Part shown: one piece after another, positions 7,775 through 15,609 of the stretch
Numbering within the stretch: position 1 is the first letter of the stretch
Layout of the letters: each line of letters opens with the position of its first letter
Source of the DNA: Candidatus Kapaibacterium sp.
Lineage (GTDB): Bacteria; Bacteroidota; Ignavibacteria; Kapaibacteriales; Kapaibacteriaceae
Direction of reading: 5' to 3'
Length of the DNA stretch: 35,976 bases
NCBI GenBank assembly: GCA_030830285.1
Contig: JAURNF010000012.1
Location: 1 to 35,976, forward strand
Program-made: the position numbers and the translations under genes
The notes under the pieces: generated by a model
The model's input: the letters and a program-made list of their open reading frames with translations, nothing else
The model's database searches: none
What the model was told of the DNA's origin: nothing

Positions 7775-8840
7775 GACGATCCTGTGCACGCAGCGTAGTA
7801 ACGATGCGCTTCACGTCTTGCGCGCGATCTTTCGGACACACCATCGTAGCATCAGGAGTCACGACAACCACCGTGTCGCGCAGCCCCACGGTTGTTACCG
7901 TGTGCGCGCTTCCGTGTGCATTGACAATGATCGAACCTTCGGTGTCAACAACAGTAACCACGCCGTCGACCACGTTCTGTGCGTTGTCGAGCGGGCGCAT
8001 TCGTTCGAGCGCATCCCATGAACCAACGTCATCCCACGGGAACGTCGCTGGTACCACATGCACGTTGGTTGAGCGCTCCATCACGCCGTAATCGATCGAA
8101 ATGTCTGGCAGTGCGTGGAACATCTCCGACATATGCCCTGCATCGTTAGCCGCAAGGTCAGCGGTTAGCCCATCAATTGCATTGCCAACATCGGGCAACA
8201 CGTTCAGCATTGCAGAGCGAAGCGCCTCGGTGCGCCAGAAGAACATCCCGCTGTTCCACACATAACGTCCGCTGCGCACATACTCAAGGGCTGTGCTCAA
8301 ATCCGGCTTTTCTTTGAACTCAACAACATGCGACACACCAGAGACAACCGTTGGCTCGCCAACATGGATATACCCATACCCCGTCTCTGGTCGTGTCGGT
8401 GGAATACCAATCGTCACCAGCGCGTCATACGTTGATGCGAAGGTCAACGCACGCGACACATCAGCACGAAACGCATCGGCATTCCCAATGAAATGGTCTG
8501 CAGTTAATACCGCCATCAACGCGTCGTTGCCGTTCTCACGCGCACGAATCACGCTGCATGCGAGCGCCAAGCAAGGTGCAGTGTTTCGCTTTGCTGGTTC
8601 AGCAATCACATTCTCGCACGGAATTCCCGGCAGCGCGTCAATCAATGGCTGTTGGAGTACTTCGCTTGTGATGATGAGGATGCGCTCATGCGGAATCAGT
8701 GGTGCGATGCGATCAATCGCTTCTTCAATCATCATCGAAGACGATGTCAGCGCAAGAAGTTGCTTTGGCTTGCGCATCCTGGACACCGGCCAGAAGCGCT
8801 CACCAGAGCCGCCCGCCATGATCACGACGTAGGAATTCAT
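7761..8840 (-). CDS. manC: Mannose-1-phosphate guanylyltransferase
   Basis: This enzyme makes GDP-mannose from mannose 1-phosphate and GTP, for surface glycans. The 359 residues form a single nucleotidyltransferase domain without the C-terminal isomerase domain of fused ManC/AlgA proteins. The pyrophosphorylase signature is MAGGSGERFWPVSR followed by KPKQLL. Other landmarks are EPAKRNTAPCLAL, LTADHFIG, ETGYGYIHVG, VEFKEKPD, YVWNSGMFFW, SIDYGVME and FPWDDVGSWDAL. The start ATG overlaps the asd stop (ATGA). A close alternative would be another sugar-phosphate nucleotidyltransferase, but FPWDDVGSW and the GGSGERFWP form favour the mannose enzyme. Confidence 0.92.
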   Translation of the reverse strand: MNSYVVIMAGGSGERFWPVSRMRKPKQLLALTSSSMMIEEAIDRIAPLIPHERILIITSEVLQQPLIDALPGIPCENVIAEPAKRNTAPCLALACSVIRARENGNDALMAVLTADHFIGNADAFRADVSRALTFASTYDALVTIGIPPTRPETGYGYIHVGEPTVVSGVSHVVEFKEKPDLSTALEYVRSGRYVWNSGMFFWRTEALRSAMLNVLPDVGNAIDGLTADLAANDAGHMSEMFHALPDISIDYGVMERSTNVHVVPATFPWDDVGSWDALERMRPLDNAQNVVDGVVTVVDTEGSIIVNAHGSAHTVTTVGLRDTVVVVTPDATMVCPKDRAQDVKRIVTTLRAQDRHDIL

Positions 8841-9823
8841 GTAGTGTGTTGAAGGAGTTCAAGAATCTGCACGGCATTGGTTGCCGCGCCCTTTCGAAGG
8901 TTATCGGCGACGATCCACATCAGCAGACCGTTCTCGACGCTATCATCACGACGAATTCGTCCGACGTATACGGGATCGGTTCCATCAGCTTCTGCGGGTG
9001 TTGGGTAGACGCCGTTCTGCGGCTCATCACGCACAACAACGCCGGGTGACGATGCGAGCAGTGCACGTGCGTCATCGGGAGTGCACGGCTGATCGGTTTC
9101 AATCGCGATCGATTCGCCGTGTCCACCCACAACAGGCACGCGGACACATGTCACTGCCATGCGCAGCGAAGGCATGTGAAGAATGCGACGTGTTTCGCGA
9201 ATCATCTTCTGTTCCTCTTCCGAGGATTCGTCGATGGCGTTGATTGTATGGAACACGGTGTTCCCTGCCAGACGATGCTGCGTGATCCGACGCTCCGGTT
9301 CACGTCCCGCAAGTTCGGCCGTTAGCTGGTCTATCCCCTGCTGTCCAGCCCCACTTGGCGATTGGTACGTGCTTACAACAAGACGTCGGCAACCCCATCG
9401 TTGAATGATTGGCTGCAAGGCAACGACAAGCTCGATCGTACTGCAATTGGGGTTCGCGATGATCCCGTTGTGCGTGTATGCGTCGGCGGGGTTCACCTCC
9501 GGCACCACAAGCGGAACATCTGGATGCATCCGCCACGCACTTGAGTTGTCGATCACGATACAGCCCGCGGCTGCAGCTATAGGAGCGAACTGCGTGCTGA
9601 GCGTGCCGCCGCAACTGAACAGCGCAACATCGATACCAGCGAAACTGTCGGCACGGAGTTCCTGTACTGTGAGCATCTCGCCACGAAATGGCAACTGTGT
9701 GCCAACGCTGCGCGCAGACGCAAGGAGCGTGAGCGACGAGATGGGGGTCGCGCGCTCTTCAAGCACGCGAAGCATGGTGCGGCCGACAAGACCTGTGGCA
9801 CCGACAATGGCAACATTTATCAC
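8837..9823 (-). CDS. asd: Aspartate-semialdehyde dehydrogenase
   Basis: Asd reduces aspartyl phosphate to the semialdehyde for lysine/diaminopimelate, threonine and methionine synthesis. It has 328 residues. The NADP-binding loop is VGATGLVGRTML (6-17). The catalytic cysteine is in NPNCST near residue 127. STYQSPSGAGQQGI and the catalytic-histidine region VPVVGGHGES follow. The start codon is GTG at 9823, three bases after a TATTTTCG -7 box. No ATG fits the family N-terminus better. It heads a tightly overlapping run with manC, the 122-codon unknown and hutI, and is divergent from the PAP2 gene. Confidence 0.95.
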   Translation of the reverse strand: MINVAIVGATGLVGRTMLRVLEERATPISSLTLLASARSVGTQLPFRGEMLTVQELRADSFAGIDVALFSCGGTLSTQFAPIAAAAGCIVIDNSSAWRMHPDVPLVVPEVNPADAYTHNGIIANPNCSTIELVVALQPIIQRWGCRRLVVSTYQSPSGAGQQGIDQLTAELAGREPERRITQHRLAGNTVFHTINAIDESSEEEQKMIRETRRILHMPSLRMAVTCVRVPVVGGHGESIAIETDQPCTPDDARALLASSPGVVVRDEPQNGVYPTPAEADGTDPVYVGRIRRDDSVENGLLMWIVADNLRKGAATNAVQILELLQHTT

Positions 9824-9826
9824 GTG

Positions 9827-9834
9827 CGAAAATA
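9827..9834 (-). promoter_or_regulatory. -7 box for the asd-manC-hutI run
   Basis: On the minus strand the sequence reads TATTTTCG (TAnnTTCG variant), 3 nt (CAC) before the GTG start of asd. The same TTCG variant precedes murC, ruvB and ppk1. It is 10 bp from the divergent PAP2 box. Confidence 0.5.
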
Positions 9835-9844
9835 CGTCGCATCA

Positions 9845-9852
9845 TACATTTG
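9845..9852 (+). promoter_or_regulatory. -7 box for the PAP2 gene
   Basis: TACATTTG is a full consensus match ending 5 nt before the ATG at 9858. The upstream promoter part must overlap the asd promoter, because the two boxes are only 10 bp apart. Confidence 0.65.
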
Positions 9853-9857
9853 CGTGC

Positions 9858-10577
9858 ATGAAGACACTTCTCCTTAGCATCTGCATTCTGGCCAGCGTTA
9901 GCATGTCTGCGCAATCGATCGACCCATTCAGCTGGGAGGGTCGGATTGGGTACGACCTCAACAAGATTGAATCGACCAAGAATTCATCGCGCTTTGTGTC
10001 GGATGCAGCACAGCCGATCTACATCGCCATCCCTTCTGCGATGTACGTCTACGGCGTAGCAGCATCACTTATCGATGCACCATCTGCGGATAAGCGATAC
10101 ATGGCAGAAACGGGTCTGCAGCAGTTCATCTCGCTGGGCATCACATATGGCGCTGTGCTCGGACTCAAGATGGCGATCGACCGGGAGCGTCCGTATCAGA
10201 AGTATGCCGGGATGATCGAGAACGGCGAAGAAGGAAACGACAAGTACTTCTCCTCCATGCCATCGGGTCACGCCGCCGGCGCAGCAGCGTTCGCAACAAC
10301 CATGAGTTTGCGCTATCCACAGTGGTACGTCATCGTTCCCACTGTTGGCTGGGCGCTCTGGACTGGTTACGCGCGCATGAATCTTGGTGTGCACTTCCTC
10401 ACCGATATCTTGGCGGGCTATGCACTCGGTGCAGGTATTGCCTACGGCGTACACCTGCTCAGCAGCCAGATCTTCAATCTTGCCGATCCAATCCTGCCGG
10501 CGTCCGGCTCAAACACAGCACTTGGTCTGAGCGGCACGCCCTACACGCCAATCTTCAGTTTCACGACGACCTTCTGA
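9858..10577 (+). CDS. PAP2-family membrane phosphatase
   Basis: The 239 residues start with a signal peptide or anchor (KTLLLSICILASVSMSA, followed by Q). All three acid-phosphatase motifs are present: KMAIDRERP (KxxxxxxRP), SMPSGHAAG (PSGH) and RMNLGVHFLTD (Rx5HxxxD). Hydrophobic helices lie between and after them. Members dephosphorylate lipid phosphates such as undecaprenyl pyrophosphate, phosphatidic acid or phosphatidylglycerol phosphate at the membrane's outer face. Which substrate applies here cannot be told. An upstream in-frame extension (to 9405) is antisense to asd and rejected: the ATG at 9858 follows a -7 box and gives the signal peptide. Its TGA shares one base with the next gene's ATG (TGATG). 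Confidence 0.9.
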   Translation: MKTLLLSICILASVSMSAQSIDPFSWEGRIGYDLNKIESTKNSSRFVSDAAQPIYIAIPSAMYVYGVAASLIDAPSADKRYMAETGLQQFISLGITYGAVLGLKMAIDRERPYQKYAGMIENGEEGNDKYFSSMPSGHAAGAAAFATTMSLRYPQWYVIVPTVGWALWTGYARMNLGVHFLTDILAGYALGAGIAYGVHLLSSQIFNLADPILPASGSNTALGLSGTPYTPIFSFTTTF

Positions 10578-11365
10578 TGCGCGTCGCCTGCGTTCAGTTC
10601 GCACCCGTGTTTGGCAACCTTGATGCCAACACCGAGATCATCGTCAACCACATTGATCAGATCGATGCCGACGTTATCGTGTTCCCTGAACTCGCAACGA
10701 GCGGGTACTTTCACCTGGGACATGACGAGGTAACACGCATTGCCGAACCGCTCGCTGGACCAACAACGCAGCGAGTAATTGACGCAGCAACTCGCAGCGG
10801 CAAGGTCGTTGTCTGCGGCTTTGCCGAACGCGATGGCGAGATGATGTACAACGCAGCACTCATCGCAGGTAAGGGCATCGCACAACCGCGCGTGTATCGC
10901 AAGACGCATCTCTTCTACAAGGAAACCCTCGGGTTTACCCCCGGCAACAGTGGGTTCTTCACCGTCTACATCGAGCATCTCGACTGTACCATCGGCACCA
11001 TGATCTGCTACGATTGGCGCTTTCCGGAGAGCGCACGCGCGCTCGCCCTGCAGGGTGCCGACCTCATCGTATGTCCATCGAACCTCGTCACGCACATCTG
11101 GCGCATGGCCATGCCTGTGCGCGCATTCGAAAACAAGGTCTACCTGGCTGTTGCCAATCGCACTGGGGCTGAACACAACGCAGGCGAGGACGTAGCATTC
11201 AACGGACAATCCGCGATCTATGGGTACAACGGCAGCGTGCTGGCCGATGCCCCTGCCGAGGGCGATGCAATCGTGATTGCCGAACTCCATCCCGAGCAAA
11301 CACGGGATAAGGCGTTCAACAGCATCAACGACATCTTCAAGGATCGGCGCGAGGACATGTACTAA
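10577..11365 (+). CDS. Carbon-nitrogen hydrolase (nitrilase family)
   Basis: The 262-residue length is standard for the nitrilase superfamily. The catalytic Glu-Lys-Cys triad is visible: E in VFPELATSGYF, K in YRKTHLFYKE, and C in TMICYDWRFPE. CPSNL and the ENKVYLAVANRTG segment are typical of soluble amidases such as omega-amidases, N-carbamoylputrescine amidases and beta-ureidopropionases. The substrate cannot be assigned. The start ATG at 10577 shares a base with the PAP2 stop, so translation is coupled. A longer frame upstream to 10322 is a shadow of PAP2. The last codons and stop form the left arm of the mazEF inverted repeat. Confidence 0.9.
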   Translation: MRVACVQFAPVFGNLDANTEIIVNHIDQIDADVIVFPELATSGYFHLGHDEVTRIAEPLAGPTTQRVIDAATRSGKVVVCGFAERDGEMMYNAALIAGKGIAQPRVYRKTHLFYKETLGFTPGNSGFFTVYIEHLDCTIGTMICYDWRFPESARALALQGADLIVCPSNLVTHIWRMAMPVRAFENKVYLAVANRTGAEHNAGEDVAFNGQSAIYGYNGSVLADAPAEGDAIVIAELHPEQTRDKAFNSINDIFKDRREDMY

Positions 11366-11379
11366 CATTGTTAGTACAT
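11357..11379. repeat. Inverted repeat (10-bp arms) overlapping the mazEF promoter
   Basis: ATGTACTAAC-ATT-GTTAGTACAT is a perfect inverted repeat with 10-bp arms and a 3-nt spacer. The left arm contains the final ATG and TAC codons and the stop of the amidohydrolase gene. The right arm covers the first five bases of the -7 box TACATTTG. This is the expected position for an operator bound by the MazE or MazEF complex. A terminator role is less likely, because no T-run follows and GC content is low. Confidence 0.6.
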
Positions 11380-11382
11380 TTG
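11375..11382 (+). promoter_or_regulatory. -7 box for mazEF
   Basis: TACATTTG matches TAnnTTTG fully. Unlike most boxes here it is 31 nt from the start codon, so the mazEF mRNA would have a short leader. It overlaps the right arm of the inverted repeat. Confidence 0.6.
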
Positions 11383-11413
11383 CAGTCTCGTTCACCTTGT
11401 CACGTTTCGCACC

Positions 11414-11647
11414 ATGAAAACCACCTTACGTAGGATCGGCAACAGCCGCGGTGTGCTCATTCCAGCATCATTCCTCAAAGAGTGCAACATGACCGACACG
11501 GTCGAGATTGATATCGTCGATAATCGGATTGTGATTACTGCAGTTTCGGCACCACGGCAGGGATGGTTCCCGACTGCGGTGAACGACGCATCGGAGCTCG
11601 AGAGCATCCGCATTGACGACGACGCACCTGAGTGGGAGTGGGAATGA
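11414..11647 (+). CDS. mazE: MazE-like antitoxin (AbrB/SpoVT fold)
   Basis: This 77-residue protein has an N-terminal SpoVT/AbrB DNA-binding domain: TTLRRIGNSRGVLIPASFL (3-21), then DTVEIDIVDNRIVITAV. A short acidic C-terminal tail (ESIRIDDDAPEWEWE) resembles the flexible segment with which MazE antitoxins wrap around MazF. The AbrB domain would bind the promoter palindrome upstream and repress the pair. The stop overlaps the mazF ATG by 4 nt, the usual antitoxin-first arrangement. Confidence 0.88.
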   Translation: MKTTLRRIGNSRGVLIPASFLKECNMTDTVEIDIVDNRIVITAVSAPRQGWFPTAVNDASELESIRIDDDAPEWEWE

Positions 11648-11970
11648 GGAATGCCACTCCATCGCTGCAACGAGGCGAAGTGTGGTGGGTCAACCTCGAT
11701 CCAACCATTGGCACAGAGATCTGTAAGTCACGTCCAGCTGTCATCATCTCGCCAGGCGACATGAATGCGGCGCTGCCGCGTGTGATTATCGCTCCACTCA
11801 CGTCAAAATCTCACCCACTTGGGTGTCGACCCCAAGTGACGTTTAAGCGGAAGCGAGGGTTGATTCTTCTCGACCAACTGCGTGCTATTGACAAACAGCG
11901 GCTCATTCGCCCTATGGGTATGATCTCCGAGGAGCTATGGCTTCCTGTGCTTTTGGAGATGCTGAGTTAG
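11644..11970 (+). CDS. mazF: MazF-like mRNA interferase toxin
   Basis: The 108-residue length is typical of MazF/PemK/ChpB endoribonucleases that cleave mRNA at short sequences. The RGEVWWVNLDPTIGTE segment (10-25), KSRPAVIIS with R30 (equivalent to the catalytic Arg) and APLTSK with T53 (equivalent to the catalytic Thr) are intact, so the toxin looks active. The start is taken at the ATG overlapping the mazE stop (ATGA, 11644). An in-frame GTG 12 nt upstream at 11632 would add only four residues. Cleavage specificity cannot be predicted. Confidence 0.9.
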   Translation: MRNATPSLQRGEVWWVNLDPTIGTEICKSRPAVIISPGDMNAALPRVIIAPLTSKSHPLGCRPQVTFKRKRGLILLDQLRAIDKQRLIRPMGMISEELWLPVLLEMLS

Positions 11971-11981
11971 CATCGCTACCG

Positions 11982-11989
11982 TAACTTCG
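11982..11989 (+). promoter_or_regulatory. -7 box for murC
   Basis: TAACTTCG (TAnnTTCG variant) ends 3 nt before the murC ATG. It lies in the 22-nt gap after mazF, so murC need not depend on the toxin-antitoxin promoter. Confidence 0.5.
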
Positions 11990-11992
11990 CTC

Positions 11993-13363
11993 ATGGTTTT
12001 TTCTTCTGTACGGCACATTCACTTCGTCGGTATCGGCGGCATTGGCATGAGCGGCATCGCCGAGATCCTGCTTTCGCAGGGCTTTAGCGTTAGCGGCTCG
12101 GACCTCCACCGTACAGAGGTCACAGACCATTTGGCTTCGTTGGGCGCTCGCATTTGTGTTGGACATAGCGCCGATCACCTTGGTGATGCAGAAGTGGTTG
12201 TGTATTCCAGTGCCGTTCGCCCTGACGCCAACCCAGAGACGCGTGCCGCGCTCGACCGGAAGATCCCGATCATTCGTCGTGCAGAAATGCTCAGCGAAGT
12301 GTCGCGCCTGAAGTACTGTCTGGCCATTGCGGGCACGCACGGCAAGACCACCACAACATCCATGTGTGGACTCGTGATGATGAAGGCAGGGATGGACCCA
12401 ACGGTCATCGTCGGCGGCAAGCTCAAAGGGTTAGGGGGCTCCAATGCTCGCCTTGGTCACGGTGATTGGATCGTGCTCGAGGCAGATGAGTACGATAGAT
12501 CCTTCTTGCAGCTTCTACCCACGATCGCCATCATCACCAACGTCGAAGCAGACCACCTCGATATCTACAGCGATCTCGACGACATCAAAGAAGCGTTCTG
12601 CGAATTCACAAACAAGGTACCGTTCTACGGTACGGCCTGCGTCTGTATCGACGACGAAGGCGTTCGTGATATCCTTCCGTCGATCTCACGCGTGGTCATG
12701 ACCTTTGGCACATCGGACGATGCGACGGTACGTGCCACCAACATCGTCTACACGCAGCGCAATACGACCTTCACGCTCACAGTCAATGGTGTCGATCGCG
12801 GCGAGATCATGCTGCATGTTCCGGGCGAGCACAACGTGCGCAATGCTCTGGCGGCCTGCGCGATGGCGCTTCGCTGCGGGATTGCGTTCGAGAAGATTCG
12901 CGACGGACTTGCAGACTTTGGCGGCGTCTACCGTCGTTTCGAGCTGCGTGGCGAGCGCAACGGCGTGCTTGTCATCGATGATTATGCGCATCACCCAACG
13001 GAGATTCGCGCGACCATCGACGCAGCGCGCAACGGCTGGCCGGGACGTCGAGTGGTGGCGGTGTTCCAACCCCATACGTACACACGAACGCGTGACTTCG
13101 TTGACGAGTTTGCCAGTGCCTGTGCCGAGGCCGATGTCGTCGTCCTCACCGATGTCTACGCAGCGCGCGAACAGCCAATCCCAGGCATCACGGGAGAGCT
13201 TCTCGCCACGGCTGCACGCGCTCTTGGACATTCCAGCGTGCACTATGTACCCAACGTCGTGGATGTCGCCGGACAGATTTCGGGCATGCTCCAACCGGGC
13301 GACGTCGTCCTGACCATGGGGGCTGGCGATATTCACAAAGTGGCCACCGCCCTCGTCGATTAG
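11993..13363 (+). CDS. murC: UDP-N-acetylmuramate--L-alanine ligase
   Basis: MurC adds the first amino acid (L-Ala) to UDP-MurNAc in peptidoglycan synthesis in the cytoplasm. It has 456 residues in three Mur-ligase domains. The N-terminal Rossmann-like UDP-binding part has FVGIGGIGMSGIAEIL. The central ATPase carries the P-loop AGTHGKTTTTSM near residue 115 and LEADEYDRSFL. The C-terminal domain carries DDYAHHPTEI and FQPHTYTRT. The start is set by the family N-terminus and the -7 box 3 nt before. No other mur or fts genes are adjacent, so it lies outside a division/cell-wall cluster, next to genes for envelope chaperones. Confidence 0.96.
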   Translation: MVFSSVRHIHFVGIGGIGMSGIAEILLSQGFSVSGSDLHRTEVTDHLASLGARICVGHSADHLGDAEVVVYSSAVRPDANPETRAALDRKIPIIRRAEMLSEVSRLKYCLAIAGTHGKTTTTSMCGLVMMKAGMDPTVIVGGKLKGLGGSNARLGHGDWIVLEADEYDRSFLQLLPTIAIITNVEADHLDIYSDLDDIKEAFCEFTNKVPFYGTACVCIDDEGVRDILPSISRVVMTFGTSDDATVRATNIVYTQRNTTFTLTVNGVDRGEIMLHVPGEHNVRNALAACAMALRCGIAFEKIRDGLADFGGVYRRFELRGERNGVLVIDDYAHHPTEIRATIDAARNGWPGRRVVAVFQPHTYTRTRDFVDEFASACAEADVVVLTDVYAAREQPIPGITGELLATAARALGHSSVHYVPNVVDVAGQISGMLQPGDVVLTMGAGDIHKVATALVD

Positions 13364-13397
13364 CCACCGTCTGGGCGTGCGCTAAGCCTGCCCTAAC

Positions 13398-13405
13398 TAA
13401 ATTTG
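13398..13405 (+). promoter_or_regulatory. Probable -7 box for the parvulin genes
   Basis: TAAATTTG is a full consensus match in the 98-nt gap after murC. It lies 56 nt before the ATG at 13462, leaving a real leader, unlike the close-set boxes elsewhere. Confidence 0.5.
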
Positions 13406-13461
13406 CCGTTCGGGCGTCTTGGACGTCTGCTTTCCATCACTTCTAGATCGTGCAACATTTC

Positions 13462-15594
13462 ATGACGAAGTCTGCCATGACGACGATTCGTGTAGCAACG
13501 CTCGTGTTGAGCGTCCTTGTTCTTACCTCTGGCGCATCTGCGCAGAAGGCGAAGAAGAATGCCTCGCGTGTAATCGCCCCCTCAACAGTACTCGCCACCG
13601 TCGGCTCCGAGAATGTTACCCTCGGCGATGTAGAACGTGCGTTTCAGAAGAACCTCACACGTCGCGAGACACCGTTCGCGTCGGTACCCCGCGATACAGC
13701 GATGGAATTCTTACGTCTGTACACGAACTACCGCTTGAAGGTAGCAGATGCGAAGGATCGCGGCATTCACAAGGATTCAGCCGTCAAGGTCGATCTCGCA
13801 AACAACCGTCGGTTGCTTTCTGAGACATTCTTCTACGACAAAGCTGTCGTTGACAAGCGCGTTGAGCTGCTCGCACAGCGCCGCCTAAAGGAACTCAAGA
13901 TTGGCATCATTCTCTCGGCGATTCCTGATCACGCAACACGTCAGTGGGATACCACTGGCAGCCGCCTCAAGGCAGAGCGCTTTATCGCTGCCTTGAATGC
14001 AGGCGCAGACTTCGAGAAACTTGCGCGCGATTCGTCGGACGACAAGGAAACCGCTAAGGATGGCGGCATGCTTCCATGGATTTCTGGCGGAACCATCATC
14101 AAGGCCGTTGAAGACGAAGCATACGCGCTCAAGCCAGGTCAGGCATCACCAAAGCCAGTGACTTCACGCTTTGGCTACTTCATCGTAAAGGTTCTGCGTG
14201 AAGAGCCACGTGAGCAGGTGAAGTTCCGACACATCCTGCTTCAAGCAAAGGACGGACGTGACAGCGTTGCAACGGATGCGCTTGCAGATTCGCTGCTGCA
14301 GATCCTTGCGCTGAAGCCAGCACAACAACAAGCTGCACTCAATGCGCGACGAGTCACAAGCACGGGCGATGTGTTCGCAGATCTCGCACAGGCATACTCA
14401 GACGACAAGGCATCAGCTGCAAAGGGTGGCTTCTTGGGTAGCACGTATTCGCGCTCAGGGGGCATGGAAGCAAACGGACAGCGACTCGTGCCTGCGTTCG
14501 AAGAAGCGATCTTCCAACTCAAGGATGGACAGATCTCGGGCAAGGTCAAGACGCTCTTTGGAACACACATCATCGTGCACGACTCTACAAAGCGCGCAGA
14601 TGCAAGCGTTGAGCGCGATGCTGCAAAGCGCACGTACCGTCGACTGTACTTCGAAGAAGACAAGCGCATGGTGCTCGACTCGGTAAAGAACGCCCTTGGA
14701 TATCGCTGGGTGCCTGAGGCGCTTGCCATGTTCCTCGAAGCGATCGACTCAACGAAGAACACGCAAGACACAACATGGGCACGGAAGGTCACACCGTTTA
14801 TGTCTGACAAGGTGATCTACACCATGCCACGCGGTCCAATTACGATCGGACAGTTCACCGACTCACTGCGTCTGCGCATCGACATGCGTGGATTCACGTT
14901 GAATCGTGCTGGACTCGATCGTGCCATCAACAAGATTGGCGACCCGCTTGCACTCGAGCAAGCAACGAAGGATCTCGAAGTTCGCTATCCAGACTTTGCA
15001 TCGCTGATGCAAGAGTTCAACGACGGGATTCTTCTCTTCAAGGTCGAAGAGAAGGAAGTGTGGAGCAAGCTGCGTTTCGACACAGTGGATGCACGTGCGT
15101 TCTACGACACAACGCGTGCACGTTGGATGACCGAAGCAAAGGTCAATCTCACGGAGTGTTATCTCCTGAACGACTCGTTGGCAAAGGCAATTGCCGAGCG
15201 CGCACGCAAGGGCGAGAATCTTGCAACGCTTGCTGCAGAGTACACACAGCGCGAGGGCGCACGTGATCGTAAGGGCTCATTACTCGCGCAATCACCGAAG
15301 TCATCGAAGCTTGCACAAAGGGTTACTGCAACAACCAAGGTTGGCGACATCATTGGTCCATTCCCAAGTGATGCCGGTTGGAGTGTCATTCGATACGACG
15401 GTCCGGTAGCACCGCAGCAGAAGTCGTTCGACGACGCGCTGACAGAGCTTGCGCCTGCATACCAAGACGCACTCCAGAAGCGTCTCACCGAAGCATGGTT
15501 GTCGGGCGTGCGTGTCAAGCACCCAGTTGTGTACAACACAAAGACAATCGACGGCATCTGGACGGCATCGAAGACATCACGTTCGAAGAACTAA
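13462..15594 (+). CDS. Large exported multi-domain peptidyl-prolyl isomerase (parvulin/PpiC type)
   Basis: This is a 710-residue periplasmic folding factor. The signal peptide is TTIRVATLVLSVLVLTSGASAQ, best started at the ATG at 13462 or 13477. The frame can be read from a GTG at 13450. Residues about 105-240 and 245-385 look like two successive parvulin (rotamase) domains: FEKLARDSSDD with GGMLPWISGG, then KFRHILL with FADLAQAYSDD and GGFLGSTYSR. A third, divergent copy lies near the C-terminus (NLATLAAEYTQREG, IGPFPSDAGWSVIRYD). It is roughly 1.6 times the size of SurA and resembles the large PpiC/SurA-like proteins found in tandem with SurA in Bacteroidota. It is followed 15 nt later by surA, so the two probably act together on outer-membrane or type IX-secreted proteins. 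Confidence 0.87.
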   Translation: MTKSAMTTIRVATLVLSVLVLTSGASAQKAKKNASRVIAPSTVLATVGSENVTLGDVERAFQKNLTRRETPFASVPRDTAMEFLRLYTNYRLKVADAKDRGIHKDSAVKVDLANNRRLLSETFFYDKAVVDKRVELLAQRRLKELKIGIILSAIPDHATRQWDTTGSRLKAERFIAALNAGADFEKLARDSSDDKETAKDGGMLPWISGGTIIKAVEDEAYALKPGQASPKPVTSRFGYFIVKVLREEPREQVKFRHILLQAKDGRDSVATDALADSLLQILALKPAQQQAALNARRVTSTGDVFADLAQAYSDDKASAAKGGFLGSTYSRSGGMEANGQRLVPAFEEAIFQLKDGQISGKVKTLFGTHIIVHDSTKRADASVERDAAKRTYRRLYFEEDKRMVLDSVKNALGYRWVPEALAMFLEAIDSTKNTQDTTWARKVTPFMSDKVIYTMPRGPITIGQFTDSLRLRIDMRGFTLNRAGLDRAINKIGDPLALEQATKDLEVRYPDFASLMQEFNDGILLFKVEEKEVWSKLRFDTVDARAFYDTTRARWMTEAKVNLTECYLLNDSLAKAIAERARKGENLATLAAEYTQREGARDRKGSLLAQSPKSSKLAQRVTATTKVGDIIGPFPSDAGWSVIRYDGPVAPQQKSFDDALTELAPAYQDALQKRLTEAWLSGVRVKHPVVYNTKTIDGIWTASKTSRSKN

Positions 15595-15609
15595 CTACGT
15601 CGGCACACC

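Noticed and set aside
9405..9857. N-terminal extension of the PAP2 frame by 151 codons
   Set aside because: The extension is antisense to asd. The signal peptide and the -7 box fix the start at 9858.
11357..11379. Inverted repeat as a terminator of the amidohydrolase gene
   Set aside because: The stem is AT-rich with no poly-T tail and overlaps a good -7 box, so an operator is more likely.
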